From: Prosthecobacter debontii
GTDB lineage: Bacteria > Verrucomicrobiota > Verrucomicrobiia > Chthoniobacterales > Chthoniobacteraceae
Length of the DNA: 53,551 bases
Reading direction: 5' to 3'
NCBI GenBank assembly: GCA_945861385.1
Contig: CAMAUI010000016.1
Span: 1 to 53,551 of the forward strand
Part shown: piece after piece, positions 20,880 through 29,644 of the stretch
Position numbering within the stretch: the first letter of the stretch is position 1
Layout of the letters: the number at the start of each line of letters is the position of its first letter
Position numbers and translations under genes: made by a program
Notes under the pieces: generated by a model
The model's input: only the letters and a program-made list of their open reading frames with translations
Told to the model about the DNA's origin: nothing
The model's database searches: none

Positions 20880-23057
20880 ATGAAACGCATTGTCCTTCGC
20901 TCGTATCTGCCTTTGTTTGTCGCAAGTGTGTTCTGCCTCGTCCCTGCGGCGGATGCGGTGGTGAAACTCGGTACCGGCAACAGCAGTCTGCTCGGGGGAG
21001 ACCTCACCGATCCCACGGACACCGTGAAGGACAAGGAGGGCGTGAACTACGGGGCGGGGAAGTCCGAGGAGGAAATGAGACCGGAGGGTGGTGCGTGGGT
21101 GGGCATGAAATTGGTGCCGGTTTCGCCCCCGGGAAGCCCCCCGCATCAAACGCACGCTTATCAAAGCTGGCAGGGCACTCCCGCGTGCAAGATTTTCATG
21201 AACAAGCCGGAAACGGCAAAGTGGTATCTGGGTTTCAAAGATGGGGGCAAAGGCGGACCGACCAAGGAAGCGCCGTACACGGTTGCGGTGCAGTTGAAAG
21301 CGCCGGTGATTTTGACGCACTTCACGATCACGACGGACATGTCGCAGCCGGTGCTGCCGGATCGCGACCCGAAGTCGTGGGCGATCCAAGGCTCGAATAC
21401 GGGGAATGACGGGGATTGGACGGACATTTACGTCTGTGACCCGACGTCGCGCGCGAAGAGCCCGTTCAAGCTGGATCCGCGCAACGAGACGACGCTGTTC
21501 ACGTCGTTCAACTCGGCGAGCATCGAGGGCCGCGTGGATGCGGAGAGCGCGAAGAAGCTGGCGCTCCGGCTGAAGGGGAAAAAGTTCAAACAGGATTTCG
21601 AGACGCCGGCGAAGGCTTACACTTGGTTCCGGATCGCCATCTACTCGTGTTTCAACCCGAACAGCATGGGCTTCGCGGACTTCAACCGTCCGCCGGGCTG
21701 CGCGCTTGCCCAGATGGAATTGTTCGGCGTTCCGGCGAGCTTCAAATTTGCCCCGATGACCGCGGTCGAAGATCTCGCAGCGACCTCGAAACCAGTGAAG
21801 CCGCCGGTCTCGGACCTGCCGTTCATCATCAGCTACTGGTGCGGGCCGCCCAAGGAGGAGACGACGCTGGAGCGTTACAAGGAGATCGCGGAAGCGGGCT
21901 TCAACGTGGCCTTTCCCGCGATAGACACGCTCTGGGCTCCGCTCGACAAGGTGGCCGAGGAACACAACAAAAAATACCTGGATCTCTGCGAGCAGGTGGG
22001 ACTCAAGGCGTTGGTGTGGGATGGCAGCATTCCCAATGGGCGGGACTGGAAGCCATCCAAGCCCGATGAGGCTCCGCAAATTGAAAAAGCTCTCGATGAC
22101 ATGATCGGCCGGTATTCCGCACATCCTGCGTTTCTCGGATATATCCTCGCCGACGAGCCGACCCCCCAAGGCTTCGCCCGGCTTGGCCTCGTCAACCAGC
22201 ACCTGCTCAAAAAAGCCCCGAAGCACCTGCCTTACATCAATCTTCTCCCGCAATACGCCTTCAACCCGAGGACGGACTACGATGAGTATGTGGCCAAGTT
22301 CGTCGAAACCGTGAAACCCTCGCTCGTCTGCTGGCAGCACCACCAGCAGATCCGAGGCTGGCCCCCTCCCGGCGCTCCCGGGACTCTGGACGAGGGAACC
22401 TACTGGACGAATCTCGAAATCATGCGCCAGCGATGCACGGAAGCCGGGATTCCGTATCATCACAACATCGTCTCCTTAAAATACCCCGTGGGTGACCGCA
22501 CGCTTCGCGAGTGCGACGAGGTGGACCTGCGCTGGCAGGTTTATACGTCACTGGCGTTCGGCTCCCGTGGCATCATGTACTTCACCTATTGGGACGTGAA
22601 AGACCTGGCCACTGCCAAGGCCCCGGCGATCATGACGATGGATGGCAAACGCGACAAAAAGTATGAATACGTCAAAAAGATCAACCACCGGATCGCGAAG
22701 CTGGGGCCAACGCTGACAAAGCTGGTTTGCACCGGTGCATACTGCGGCGGCGATCCGCTGCCGCCGGGCGCCATCGAACTGGCCGACGATGCGCCAGTGA
22801 AGAAGATTGAAGGCGGGCGTGTCCTGGTCGGCTGCTTCAAAGATGCCACCGGCAAACGATACATTTTCCCGGTCAACCGAACCTTGAAGTTCATCGTCAC
22901 CTCCAAGCTCACGCTGGACGCGAAGGCGGAGTCCGTTTCGGAAATCTCCCAGGAAACCGGGGAGCCACTCGAGCCAGCGCCCCTGACCGATGGGATGTTT
23001 CAGCTCAAGCTGCAACCGGGCGAAGGGCAGTTGTTCCTGATCAACGAGAAGAAGTAG
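20880..23057 (+). CDS. Secreted glycoside hydrolase-like protein with N-terminal discoidin-type domain
   Basis: ATG 20880 (MKRIVLRSYLPLFVASVFCLVPAADA) begins a good signal peptide; the frame opens earlier at 20814 without one. Residues about 30-300 have the beta-rich pattern of a discoidin/F5-8 type carbohydrate-binding domain (VILTHFTITTD, WAIQGSN, YTWFRIAIYS, MELFGVP). From about 314 a TIM barrel like those of clan A glycosidases begins (LPFIISYWCGPP, EAGFNVAFPAI). YILADEPTP places a likely acid/base Glu at residue 426, and SRGIMYFTYWDV lies in a late strand. A C-terminal beta-sandwich (about 620-725) closes the protein. I cannot assign a numbered family. It is divergent from the pseudopilin operon and could be a cargo of that system, but this rests only on position. 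Confidence 0.7.
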   Translation: MKRIVLRSYLPLFVASVFCLVPAADAVVKLGTGNSSLLGGDLTDPTDTVKDKEGVNYGAGKSEEEMRPEGGAWVGMKLVPVSPPGSPPHQTHAYQSWQGTPACKIFMNKPETAKWYLGFKDGGKGGPTKEAPYTVAVQLKAPVILTHFTITTDMSQPVLPDRDPKSWAIQGSNTGNDGDWTDIYVCDPTSRAKSPFKLDPRNETTLFTSFNSASIEGRVDAESAKKLALRLKGKKFKQDFETPAKAYTWFRIAIYSCFNPNSMGFADFNRPPGCALAQMELFGVPASFKFAPMTAVEDLAATSKPVKPPVSDLPFIISYWCGPPKEETTLERYKEIAEAGFNVAFPAIDTLWAPLDKVAEEHNKKYLDLCEQVGLKALVWDGSIPNGRDWKPSKPDEAPQIEKALDDMIGRYSAHPAFLGYILADEPTPQGFARLGLVNQHLLKKAPKHLPYINLLPQYAFNPRTDYDEYVAKFVETVKPSLVCWQHHQQIRGWPPPGAPGTLDEGTYWTNLEIMRQRCTEAGIPYHHNIVSLKYPVGDRTLRECDEVDLRWQVYTSLAFGSRGIMYFTYWDVKDLATAKAPAIMTMDGKRDKKYEYVKKINHRIAKLGPTLTKLVCTGAYCGGDPLPPGAIELADDAPVKKIEGGRVLVGCFKDATGKRYIFPVNRTLKFIVTSKLTLDAKAESVSEISQETGEPLEPAPLTDGMFQLKLQPGEGQLFLINEKK

Positions 23058-23118
23058 CGCCCTCGGCGGCTCGTTGCGCGGGAAGCTCGGCGGCGGATGG
23101 ACCAGCGCGCTGCCGTAG

Positions 23119-24435
23119 CTACTTCGCCCCTGCGCGGCCGACTGCGTAGTAGGTGAAGCCGAAGTCGCGCATCGTTTCCGGGCTGAAAAGATTCCGTCCG
23201 TCAAAAATCAGCGGCGTGTGCATCGCGGCTTTGACGGCGTCGAAATCCTGGTTTGCAAACTCCTTCCACTCGGTCGCGAGGATGAGGCACTCGGCATCCT
23301 TGCAGGCTTCGAGCGGGGTCGCGCAGATTTTCACCTTCGCGGGATCAATGAGCTTCCACTCCACGGCTTTTTCCGCGCCCTTCGGGTCGTAGGCGGTGAC
23401 GTGGGCGCCGGCGCCGGCGAGGTGGTTGATGAGGTCAATGGCGACGGAGTTACGCACGTCGTCGGTGTCGGGCTTGAACGTCATGCCCCAGACCGCGATG
23501 TTTTTGTCCTTCAAGACCCAGAGTTTCTCGCGGACTTTCTCGATGAAGCGCGTGAGCATGGATCCGTTGATGCGCTCGACCTCCTCGAGGAGCTTGAACG
23601 GCGTGCCGAGCTGCTTGCTGATCGCGATGAACGCTTTCACGTCCTTCGGAAAGCACGAGCCGCCGTAGCCGAGGCCGGCATTGAGGAAATTGCGCCCGAT
23701 GCGCTTGTCCATTCCGATGCCGTCGGCGACCATCTCGACATCCGCGCCGCTCGCCTCGCAGATGGCGGCGACGGCGTTGATGTAGCTGATTTTCAGCGAG
23801 AGGAATGAATTGGCGGCGTGCTTGATGAGTTCCGCGCTGTTCACGTCGGTGACGAGGATGGGCGCCTGGAACGGCTCATAGACGCGCTTCATCAAGTCCG
23901 TCGCGCGGTCGCTCGCGCTGCCGATGACGATGCGGTCGGGGCTCATCAAATCGGGCACCGCGCAGCCTTCACGGAGGAACTCGGGATTCGAGACCACGTC
24001 AAACTCCGCGCCCTTGTTGTAGCGCTTGATGGTGTCGGCGACTTTCTCGCCGGTCTTCACGGGGACGGTGCTTTTATCCACGACGACACGGTACTGGCCG
24101 GGCTTGAGCACGCCGGCGATTTCACGGGCGACGCGTTCGATGTAGGTGAGATCCACGCTGCCATCCACCTGCGGAGGCGTGGGCACGGCGATGAACACGA
24201 TCTGGCTGTGATCCACGCCGTCCTCGATGGAATTGGTGAAGCGCAGGCGCCGGGCGGCGACGTTGCGGTGGACGAGTTCCTCGAGGCCCGGCTCGTAGAT
24301 CGGGATTTGCCCGGCCTGGAGCATGTCCACTTTGCGCTGGTCGTTATCCACGCAGACGACGTGATGCCCCACCTCGGCGAAGCAAGCGCCGCTGACAAGG
24401 CCGACATAACCGGAACCGATGATGCAGAGATCCAT
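23119..24435 (-). CDS. ugd: UDP-glucose 6-dehydrogenase
   Basis: Translation from 24435 starts exactly at the Rossmann strand MDLCIIGSGYVGLVSGACFA. VDKSTVPVKTG, SNPEFLREGCAV and the catalytic-Cys motif GYGGSCFPKD (Cys261) are all present, and the C-terminal domain has FKPDTDDVRNS. At 438 residues it is full length. The enzyme converts UDP-glucose to UDP-glucuronate with two NAD+ and feeds capsule, exopolysaccharide or LPS sugar synthesis. No other polysaccharide gene is adjacent; the GDP-mannose epimerase-like gene at 50522 is the nearest functional partner. It is convergent with the glycosidase-like gene upstream and divergent from comM. Confidence 0.96.
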   Translation of the reverse strand: MDLCIIGSGYVGLVSGACFAEVGHHVVCVDNDQRKVDMLQAGQIPIYEPGLEELVHRNVAARRLRFTNSIEDGVDHSQIVFIAVPTPPQVDGSVDLTYIERVAREIAGVLKPGQYRVVVDKSTVPVKTGEKVADTIKRYNKGAEFDVVSNPEFLREGCAVPDLMSPDRIVIGSASDRATDLMKRVYEPFQAPILVTDVNSAELIKHAANSFLSLKISYINAVAAICEASGADVEMVADGIGMDKRIGRNFLNAGLGYGGSCFPKDVKAFIAISKQLGTPFKLLEEVERINGSMLTRFIEKVREKLWVLKDKNIAVWGMTFKPDTDDVRNSVAIDLINHLAGAGAHVTAYDPKGAEKAVEWKLIDPAKVKICATPLEACKDAECLILATEWKEFANQDFDAVKAAMHTPLIFDGRNLFSPETMRDFGFTYYAVGRAGAK

Positions 24436-24585
24436 GTTTGAAAAAAGGGCGCGACGTATGGAGACGACAAGGCCGCCGCGCAAGGGGTTTTTGGAGATGT
24501 AGCGATCGGAAGCGCCCTCCTACAAAGCCTGCCGCAGCCCGCCGCACGCTTGCACGCGGCGCGCAGCCCTGCCAGCGTCCGCCCG

Positions 24586-26118
24586 ATGCTCGCAAAAGTG
24601 TTCTCCGCAGCCGTGTTTGGAGTGGACGCCTTCGACCTCGAAGTCGAGGTGAGCGATGACGGGGGGCAAAAGGACGCCATCGTGATCGTCGGCCTTCCCG
24701 ACGCCGCCGTGCGCGAGGCCCGCGACCGCGTGAAGACGGCGATCTCCAACAGCGGCTTCCGCTGGCCCCGCGGCCACGTGACGGTGAACCTCGCGCCCGC
24801 CGACGTGAAAAAAGAGGGCCCGACATTCGATCTGCCCATCGCCCTTGCGATGGTCGCCTGCGCCCAGGACAAGGAGCTGCCGCGCGCGGAGGAGTTTTGC
24901 TTCGTCGGCGAACTCGCGCTCGACGGCGCGGTGCGGCCCGTGCGCGGCGCGCTGCCGGTGGCGCTGGAGGCACGCCGCCGCGGGCGGAAAAGGATCGTCG
25001 TCCCCGAGGCCAATGCGCGCGAGGCGGCGATGGTCGCGGGCATCGAGGTGTTTGGCGTGCGCAATCTGCGCGAGTGCTACTCCTTCCTCACGGGCGACAC
25101 GGCGCTTCCGCCCGTGCGCGAGGACCTGGCGGCGTTCTTCGCGAGCCACCAGAATTACGACGTGGATTTCGCCGACGTGCGCGGGCAGCACCACGTGAAG
25201 CGCGCCATCGAGATCTCCGCCGCGGGCGGCCACGGCCTCCTGCTCATCGGCCCGCCCGGCTCCGGCAAATCCATGCTCAGCAAGCGCGTGCCGACCATTC
25301 TTCCGCCGATGAGCATGGAGGAGGCGATCGAGACGACGAAAATCCACAGCATCTGCGGCCTGCTCCTCGACAAGTCATTCGTCGCCATCCGCCCATTCCG
25401 CGCCCCGCACCACACCGTGAGCGACGCGGGCCTGCTCGGCGGCGGGATGAATCCCACGCCGGGCGAGATCAGCATCGCGCACCATGGCGTCCTCTTCCTC
25501 GACGAACTCCCCGAATTCAAACGCTCCACCCTCGAAGTGCTCCGCCAGCCGCTCGAGGACGGCAGAGTCACCGTCTCGCGCGCCGCGGGCACGATGACCT
25601 TCCCCGCCGAGTTCATGCTCGTCGCCGCGATGAACCCGTGCCCCTGCGGCTACCACGGCGACCCGAAGCGCCAGTGCCGCTGCACCCCGCAGCAGGTCGA
25701 GCGTTACCGCGAACGCATCTCCGGCCCGATGCTCGATCGCATTGACCTCCACGTCGAGGCGCCCGCCGTTTCATTCGACGAATTGCGCGGACGCGAATCC
25801 GGCGAACCGAGCGCCGCCATCCGCGAGCGCGTCGTGGCCGCGCGCAATGTCCAGCACGCGCGGTTCGGGCCGGGCAAAGTGCGGGTCAACGCGCGGATGA
25901 CGACCCCGCAGTTGCGCAGGCATTGCGCGCTCGATTCCGCCGCCGAGGGACTGCTCCGCATGGCGATGGACAACCTCAATCTCAGCGCCCGCGCCCACGA
26001 CCGCGTGCTGAAAGTCGCGCGCACCATCGCCGACCTCGCCGGCAGCGAATCCATCGCCCCCGAGCACCTCGGCGAAGCGATCCAATACCGCACCCTCGAC
26101 CGGAAATTATGGGCCTGA
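24586..26118 (+). CDS. comM: YifB/ComM family Mg-chelatase-like AAA+ ATPase
   Basis: ATG 24586 ([22 protein letters not shown]) matches the conserved N-terminus of the family. The N-terminal Lon-type substrate domain includes [19 protein letters not shown]. The ATPase core has Walker A GPPGSGKS, Walker [12 protein letters not shown] and the Cys-rich [15 protein letters not shown] block. The C-terminal Mg_chelatase domain ends with [16 protein letters not shown]. At 510 residues it is complete. ComM is a hexameric branch-migration helicase that helps integrate incoming DNA during natural transformation. Its presence is relevant to the recombination-like scars elsewhere in the window, though it is widespread in bacteria. 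Confidence 0.95.
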   Translation: MLAKVFSAAVFGVDAFDLEVEVSDDGGQKDAIVIVGLPDAAVREARDRVKTAISNSGFRWPRGHVTVNLAPADVKKEGPTFDLPIALAMVACAQDKELPRAEEFCFVGELALDGAVRPVRGALPVALEARRRGRKRIVVPEANAREAAMVAGIEVFGVRNLRECYSFLTGDTALPPVREDLAAFFASHQNYDVDFADVRGQHHVKRAIEISAAGGHGLLLIGPPGSGKSMLSKRVPTILPPMSMEEAIETTKIHSICGLLLDKSFVAIRPFRAPHHTVSDAGLLGGGMNPTPGEISIAHHGVLFLDELPEFKRSTLEVLRQPLEDGRVTVSRAAGTMTFPAEFMLVAAMNPCPCGYHGDPKRQCRCTPQQVERYRERISGPMLDRIDLHVEAPAVSFDELRGRESGEPSAAIRERVVAARNVQHARFGPGKVRVNARMTTPQLRRHCALDSAAEGLLRMAMDNLNLSARAHDRVLKVARTIADLAGSESIAPEHLGEAIQYRTLDRKLWA

Positions 26119-26216
26119 AAAGCCGGGAGCCCTCATCCACTTCGACCAGCATGGAAGCGGGACCGGTGTCCACGGAAGGCACCAGGGAACCGGGGAGCTA
26201 CCAGTCTGACACCCCG

Positions 26217-26546
26217 CTACCCGAGTGAATCAAGCTTCGCGAGGATGTCCGCTTTTGGCAGGCGTCCGACGAGCTGGCCGACCGGCTGTCCGCCCTTGAA
26301 AAAGATCAGCGCGGGGATGCTGTTGACGCGGTACTGGCCCGCGAGGGCGGGGCTTTCATCCACGTTGACCTTTGCGATCTTCGCCTTGCCGGTGCGCTCG
26401 CTGGCGATCTCGTCGAGCACTGGCGCAAGCTGGATGCATGGGCCGCACCACGGCGCCCAGAAATCAACCAGGACGGGCACTTGAGATTGCAAGACCTCGG
26501 TGGCGAAGTTGGATTCGTTTAAATTAACGACGTTTGGGCTGGCCAT
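26217..26546 (-). CDS. trxA: Thioredoxin
   Basis: The 109-residue protein from 26546 (MASPNVVNLNESNFATEVLQ) has the active site WAPWCGPC and the cis-Pro motif VNSIPALIFFKGG. It is a cytosolic disulfide reductase that keeps protein thiols reduced and serves ribonucleotide reductase and other partners. The open frame continues upstream to 27122, but that extension is the antisense shadow of the next gene and was discarded. It is convergent with comM and lies 31 bp downstream of the repeat-bearing membrane protein gene, probably co-transcribed with it. The residue after CGPC is Ile where Lys or Arg is usual. Confidence 0.97.
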   Translation of the reverse strand: MASPNVVNLNESNFATEVLQSQVPVLVDFWAPWCGPCIQLAPVLDEIASERTGKAKIAKVNVDESPALAGQYRVNSIPALIFFKGGQPVGQLVGRLPKADILAKLDSLG

Positions 26547-26577
26547 GAGAAACCGCGTGCTTTCGGGGCTGATGGAT

Positions 26578-27468
26578 TTATTTCTCTGCGGCAGGGGCGG
26601 CGTCAGCCGGCGGAGGTGCCGGCGCGGGTGCGAGTGCAGGCGCTTTTTCCGCGGGGGCGGCGGCTTTCTCCTCCGGGGCGGGAGCCCTTTCCGCAGGAGC
26701 TGCCCTTTCAACGGACGAAGATTTGTCTGCGTAAGGGGGTTCTGGATTGGTGACCCAGATCGGGAGCTGTCCCCTGTCATAAACCGTGTAGGCGAAATAG
26801 GCGGATGTGCCGGCGACCAGAAATACGAGGACGCTGAGGACGATGGTGAGCGTGTCGGGTTTGCCTGTCGAAACGCCGATCGGAGCCGCCACAACCTGCG
26901 AGGTGCTGGAAAGCGGCTGGGAACGAATGCCGGAAGTCGGCCCTCTCGAGAGCGGCTGGGTTTGCTGCATCTTGACGGTGGCCCGCGGAAGCGCGGGGGC
27001 GCTGCTTTTTGGTGCTTCGGAGGGCAGGTTGATGCGCGCCGTTTCTTTTTTCGGCGAGGCAGGCTTCGCAGACCCGCCGCTCTGCAAGGGAGCCGTGACC
27101 GTCGGGGCCGGTGCGAGGCCACTGGGCCTTGGCGCGGCTGGCTTCAATGGCACGGTTGCCTTTCCGGTGAGTGGCGGCGGCTTTGGCGGGGGGACGGCAC
27201 TGCTGAGAGGCTTGGTGGGAGGGTTGCCCGGGGACGGGAATGGCGGCGGAGTCGCCTCGCTTTGAGGGGGAGGAAGCTGGACCTTGGATGTTTCTTTTTT
27301 CGGAGCGGAACCGAGGGCCTGTGATTCGGCGCCGGGCACTGCGATCCGGACAGTTTCGCGCTTCACGCCCGGCTGGTCGCCTTTCGGAGGAAGCGTGATC
27401 CTGATGGTTTCTTTCTTCGTGGAATCGTCGTCCTGCGGGACGCCGGGAGCGGAATTTTCGTCGGCCAT
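26578..27468 (-). CDS. Pro-rich single-pass membrane protein with KKET/RIxLP repeats
   Basis: The start at 27468 gives a 296-residue protein. Residues 1-200 are Pro/Ala/Ser-rich and contain a short motif four times: KKETIRITL (18), KRETVRIAV (36), KKETSKVQL (57) and KKETARINL (140). One transmembrane helix lies at about 206-228, followed by a Pro/Ala/Glu-rich tail. I know of no domain here. The motif is evenly basic-Glu-Thr then an alternating hydrophobic strand ending in Pro, so it looks like a short binding or docking strand rather than random low complexity. Which side of the membrane the repeats face is not certain. It sits directly upstream of trxA. Confidence 0.8.
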   Translation of the reverse strand: MADENSAPGVPQDDDSTKKETIRITLPPKGDQPGVKRETVRIAVPGAESQALGSAPKKETSKVQLPPPQSEATPPPFPSPGNPPTKPLSSAVPPPKPPPLTGKATVPLKPAAPRPSGLAPAPTVTAPLQSGGSAKPASPKKETARINLPSEAPKSSAPALPRATVKMQQTQPLSRGPTSGIRSQPLSSTSQVVAAPIGVSTGKPDTLTIVLSVLVFLVAGTSAYFAYTVYDRGQLPIWVTNPEPPYADKSSSVERAAPAERAPAPEEKAAAPAEKAPALAPAPAPPPADAAPAAEK

Positions 27469-27613
27469 AAATCGAAATATTGGTTTGCGGTGGCAGGGGT
27501 CTATCTCAGCCGACCGGAGGAGTGTCAACGGGCTTTTCCGTGAAAATGCCGTTCATTGGACGGGGATCGGGCAGAGCGTGCGAAAGGCGATGCGGAAAGG
27601 GGGCAGCGGGCCA

Positions 27614-27784
27614 TCACCGCGGCTCGTCGCTCTTTTCAAATGCGCGCAGCAGCAGGCCGGCGATAAAACCCGCGGCCACCGCCACGAGAAGCTCGATGCC
27701 GGGATTTTTCCTCAGCCTCTCCCGCACCGCTCGCACCTTGCGGACCGCCGATTCCGCCCGCTGCTGGAGGTCGGCGGGTTCCAT
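27614..27784 (-). CDS. Small membrane-anchored helical protein, ElaB/YqjD-like layout
   Basis: The 56-residue product begins MEPADLQQRAESAVRKVRAV and has a charged amphipathic helix followed by a C-terminal hydrophobic helix (IELLVAVAAGFIAGLLLRAF) and a short charged tail. This layout is like ElaB/YqjD (DUF883-type) proteins, which tether ribosomes to the inner membrane in Escherichia coli, but similarity is only of layout. Its ATG overlaps the stop of the upstream gene (TGATG), so the two are translationally coupled. Confidence 0.65.
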   Translation of the reverse strand: MEPADLQQRAESAVRKVRAVRERLRKNPGIELLVAVAAGFIAGLLLRAFEKSDEPR

Positions 27785-28047
27785 CACTTCCGGCGTTCCT
27801 CGATCTCTTCGCAGAGCTTCACCAGGCCAAGCAGGAGAAGCGCCGGGCGCAACAGGGCAAACATGAGCCCGCCCGCTGCGCTGACCACGCGGCCGATGGG
27901 GAAGATGGTGAGCAAAATCCCGATGAAGAAAGCCCACACGACTGATTTCACGGGCTGCTTGCGCACTTCCGTCGCGGTTTTTTCCACAAGTTCACCGATG
28001 GGCTTTTTCGCCCCGGCTTCGTTCGCTGGTTCTTCCGACTTGGCCAT
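27784..28047 (-). CDS. Small two-helix membrane protein of unknown function
   Basis: The 87-residue protein starts at ATG 28047 (MAKSEEPANEAGAKKPIGEL); a GTG at 28053 is also possible. A charged N-terminal helix with a KTATEVRKQPVKS segment leads into two hydrophobic helices (VWAFFIGILLTIFPIGRVVS and the following GGLMFALLRPALLLLGLV), then ends in a charged EEIEERRK tail. I do not recognise a family with confidence. It is coupled to the 56-residue gene by a TGATG junction. The pair is divergent from the EamA transporter gene, with about 95 bp between start codons. Confidence 0.7.
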   Translation of the reverse strand: MAKSEEPANEAGAKKPIGELVEKTATEVRKQPVKSVVWAFFIGILLTIFPIGRVVSAAGGLMFALLRPALLLLGLVKLCEEIEERRK

Positions 28048-28142
28048 GCGCACCTTATAACCCCGCCGCCCATGGCCCGGTCAACACGCGAACTGCGCGG
28101 CTTGCCGGACGCGCCGGCCTGCGGCTTTACTCCGCGCCTTTC

Positions 28143-29036
28143 ATGCTGGCCGCCATTCTTACCACGCTGCTCTGGAGTTGCTCGTCCATCTGTGCCGCAC
28201 GTTCCGCGCGACTCGTCGGCGGTGGTGCGGCAAATGTCACGCGCATCGCGATCGCGGTGGTGTTGCTCGGGATATGGGCGCACTTCAGCCCGTACGCGCA
28301 CGGGCTCGGCGGCGCGGCACTGCCGTGGTTTTTGCTGAGCGGCTTCATCGGTTTCGGGCTGGGCGATGTCGCGATGTTCTGCGCGCTCAATCGCATCGGG
28401 CCGCGGCTCACGATGCTGCTCACGCACTGTCTCGCGGCGCCGATCGCCGCTCTCACGGAATGGGCATGGCTCGGCGTCGGGCTCGGATGGCGCGAAATCG
28501 CCTGCGCGCTCGTCATCCTCGGCGGCGTCGCGCTCGCGCTCGCGCCGGATCACGGCACGGGCGTCACGCGCCGGGTGTTCTGGATCGGCGTGCTCGCCGG
28601 GCTGGGCTCTGCGGCTGGCCAGGGGCTGGGCTCCGTCATCAGCCGTCGCGCAAATGATGCCGCCGCCGCCGCCGGCTATTCCGTGGACGGCGGCACCGCG
28701 GCCTACCAGCGCATCGTCGTCGGCCTCGTCGTCGCCGCAATTTTCTGGCTCGCCACGCGCCACCGTGATGCGAAGCCCTCGCCCGGCGTCTGGCCGCGTG
28801 CGTGGATGTGGATCACCGCCAATGCCCTCGCCGGCCCGACCATCGGCGTCGCCTGCTTCCAATGGGGGCTCGTCACCACGAAGACCGGCATCATCATGCC
28901 CATCGTCGCGCTCTCGCCCATCGCGACGCAGCTCCTCGCGTGGGCTGTGGATCACACGCGCCCCACGCGCCGCACGCTCATCGGCGGCGCGATCGCGGTC
29001 GGCGGCGTCATCGCGCTGCAGTTTGTGCAGGGGTGA
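28143..29036 (+). CDS. EamA-family (DMT) transporter
   Basis: The 297-residue protein is strongly hydrophobic, with about ten helices in two similar halves. Family-like blocks are LLTTLLWSCSSICAARSARL at the N-terminus, IGFGLGDVAMFCALNRIGPR at the end of the first half, and LAGPTIGVACFQWGLVTTKTG followed by IVALSPIATQLLAW in the second. This is the drug/metabolite transporter superfamily. Substrates range from amino acids to nucleotide sugars and cannot be predicted here. ATG 28143 is the first start. It is followed 95 bp later by the P460-like gene. Confidence 0.88.
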   Translation: MLAAILTTLLWSCSSICAARSARLVGGGAANVTRIAIAVVLLGIWAHFSPYAHGLGGAALPWFLLSGFIGFGLGDVAMFCALNRIGPRLTMLLTHCLAAPIAALTEWAWLGVGLGWREIACALVILGGVALALAPDHGTGVTRRVFWIGVLAGLGSAAGQGLGSVISRRANDAAAAAGYSVDGGTAAYQRIVVGLVVAAIFWLATRHRDAKPSPGVWPRAWMWITANALAGPTIGVACFQWGLVTTKTGIIMPIVALSPIATQLLAWAVDHTRPTRRTLIGGAIAVGGVIALQFVQG

Positions 29037-29131
29037 AAAATGCGCCCCTCCCGGGCGGCTCACATTTATTTTACAAGTCTTTGACGCATCCCGGCCTGAC
29101 AGCGTCGCGTTTTTCGGGGACCATCGGCGGC

Positions 29132-29635
29132 ATGAAACGAGCACTCATCCTGATCTCCACCGCCACCATCGCCATCGCCGCCGAATCGCCCGCGCCACAG
29201 CCCGCCGACATAGCCCGAGATTTCGCGAAGATCCTCACCCGCACCACCAGCACGCCAAAACCCATCGGTGCGCAATTCTCCGCGCTCTGCACCGATGCAA
29301 CGACGGACAAGACGGCCGGCCCGCACAGCCGCAGCTTCGTGAATTACTTTCGCAGCGCATCCGCCATGCGGAACGACGGGAAATTTCCCGCCGGCAGCGT
29401 GATCGTGAAGGAAAAGATCAGCGCGGATCCCAAAACGGGGAAGCCTGGTGAACCGATGGCCGTCGCCGGAATGATCAAACGCCCCGCCGGGACACTTCCG
29501 AAATCCGGCGATTGGGAATTTTTTTGGGCTGAGGGCGGAAAGCTGATCCCCGCCGGTTCACAAAGCTGCGCCGGCTGCCACAGCGGCGCGAAACGCGACT
29601 ATGTATTCACGGACGCACCGAAGCCGGCGCGCTGA
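29132..29635 (+). CDS. Secreted cytochrome P460-like protein
   Basis: ATG 29132 begins a signal peptide (MKRALILISTATIAIAAESP). The 167-residue protein carries the P460-type block FPAGSVIVKEKI near residue 85-96 and a single c-haem motif CAGCH at 146-150 near the C-terminus. In known cytochromes P460 a lysine cross-links to the haem and the enzyme oxidises hydroxylamine or detoxifies nitric oxide. A candidate lysine is in the SVIVKEK block, but family members without the cross-link exist, so the reaction is open. The open frame extends 110 codons upstream through the transporter gene; that part is not coding. Confidence 0.78.
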   Translation: MKRALILISTATIAIAAESPAPQPADIARDFAKILTRTTSTPKPIGAQFSALCTDATTDKTAGPHSRSFVNYFRSASAMRNDGKFPAGSVIVKEKISADPKTGKPGEPMAVAGMIKRPAGTLPKSGDWEFFWAEGGKLIPAGSQSCAGCHSGAKRDYVFTDAPKPAR

Positions 29636-29644
29636 GCCTCGCAC

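Noticed and set aside
24493..24517. GTAG...CTAC bounded 25-bp stretch upstream of comM as a fourth REP-like element
   Set aside because: It has the end tetranucleotides but no internal hairpin and no sequence match to the three copies.
26108..26227. Short frame overlapping the end of comM
   Set aside because: Low-complexity Ser/Thr/Pro composition, no ribosome site and no recognisable family.
26547..27122. N-terminal extension of the thioredoxin frame
   Set aside because: It runs in the wrong frame through the KKET-repeat gene on the same strand; thioredoxin starts properly at 26546.
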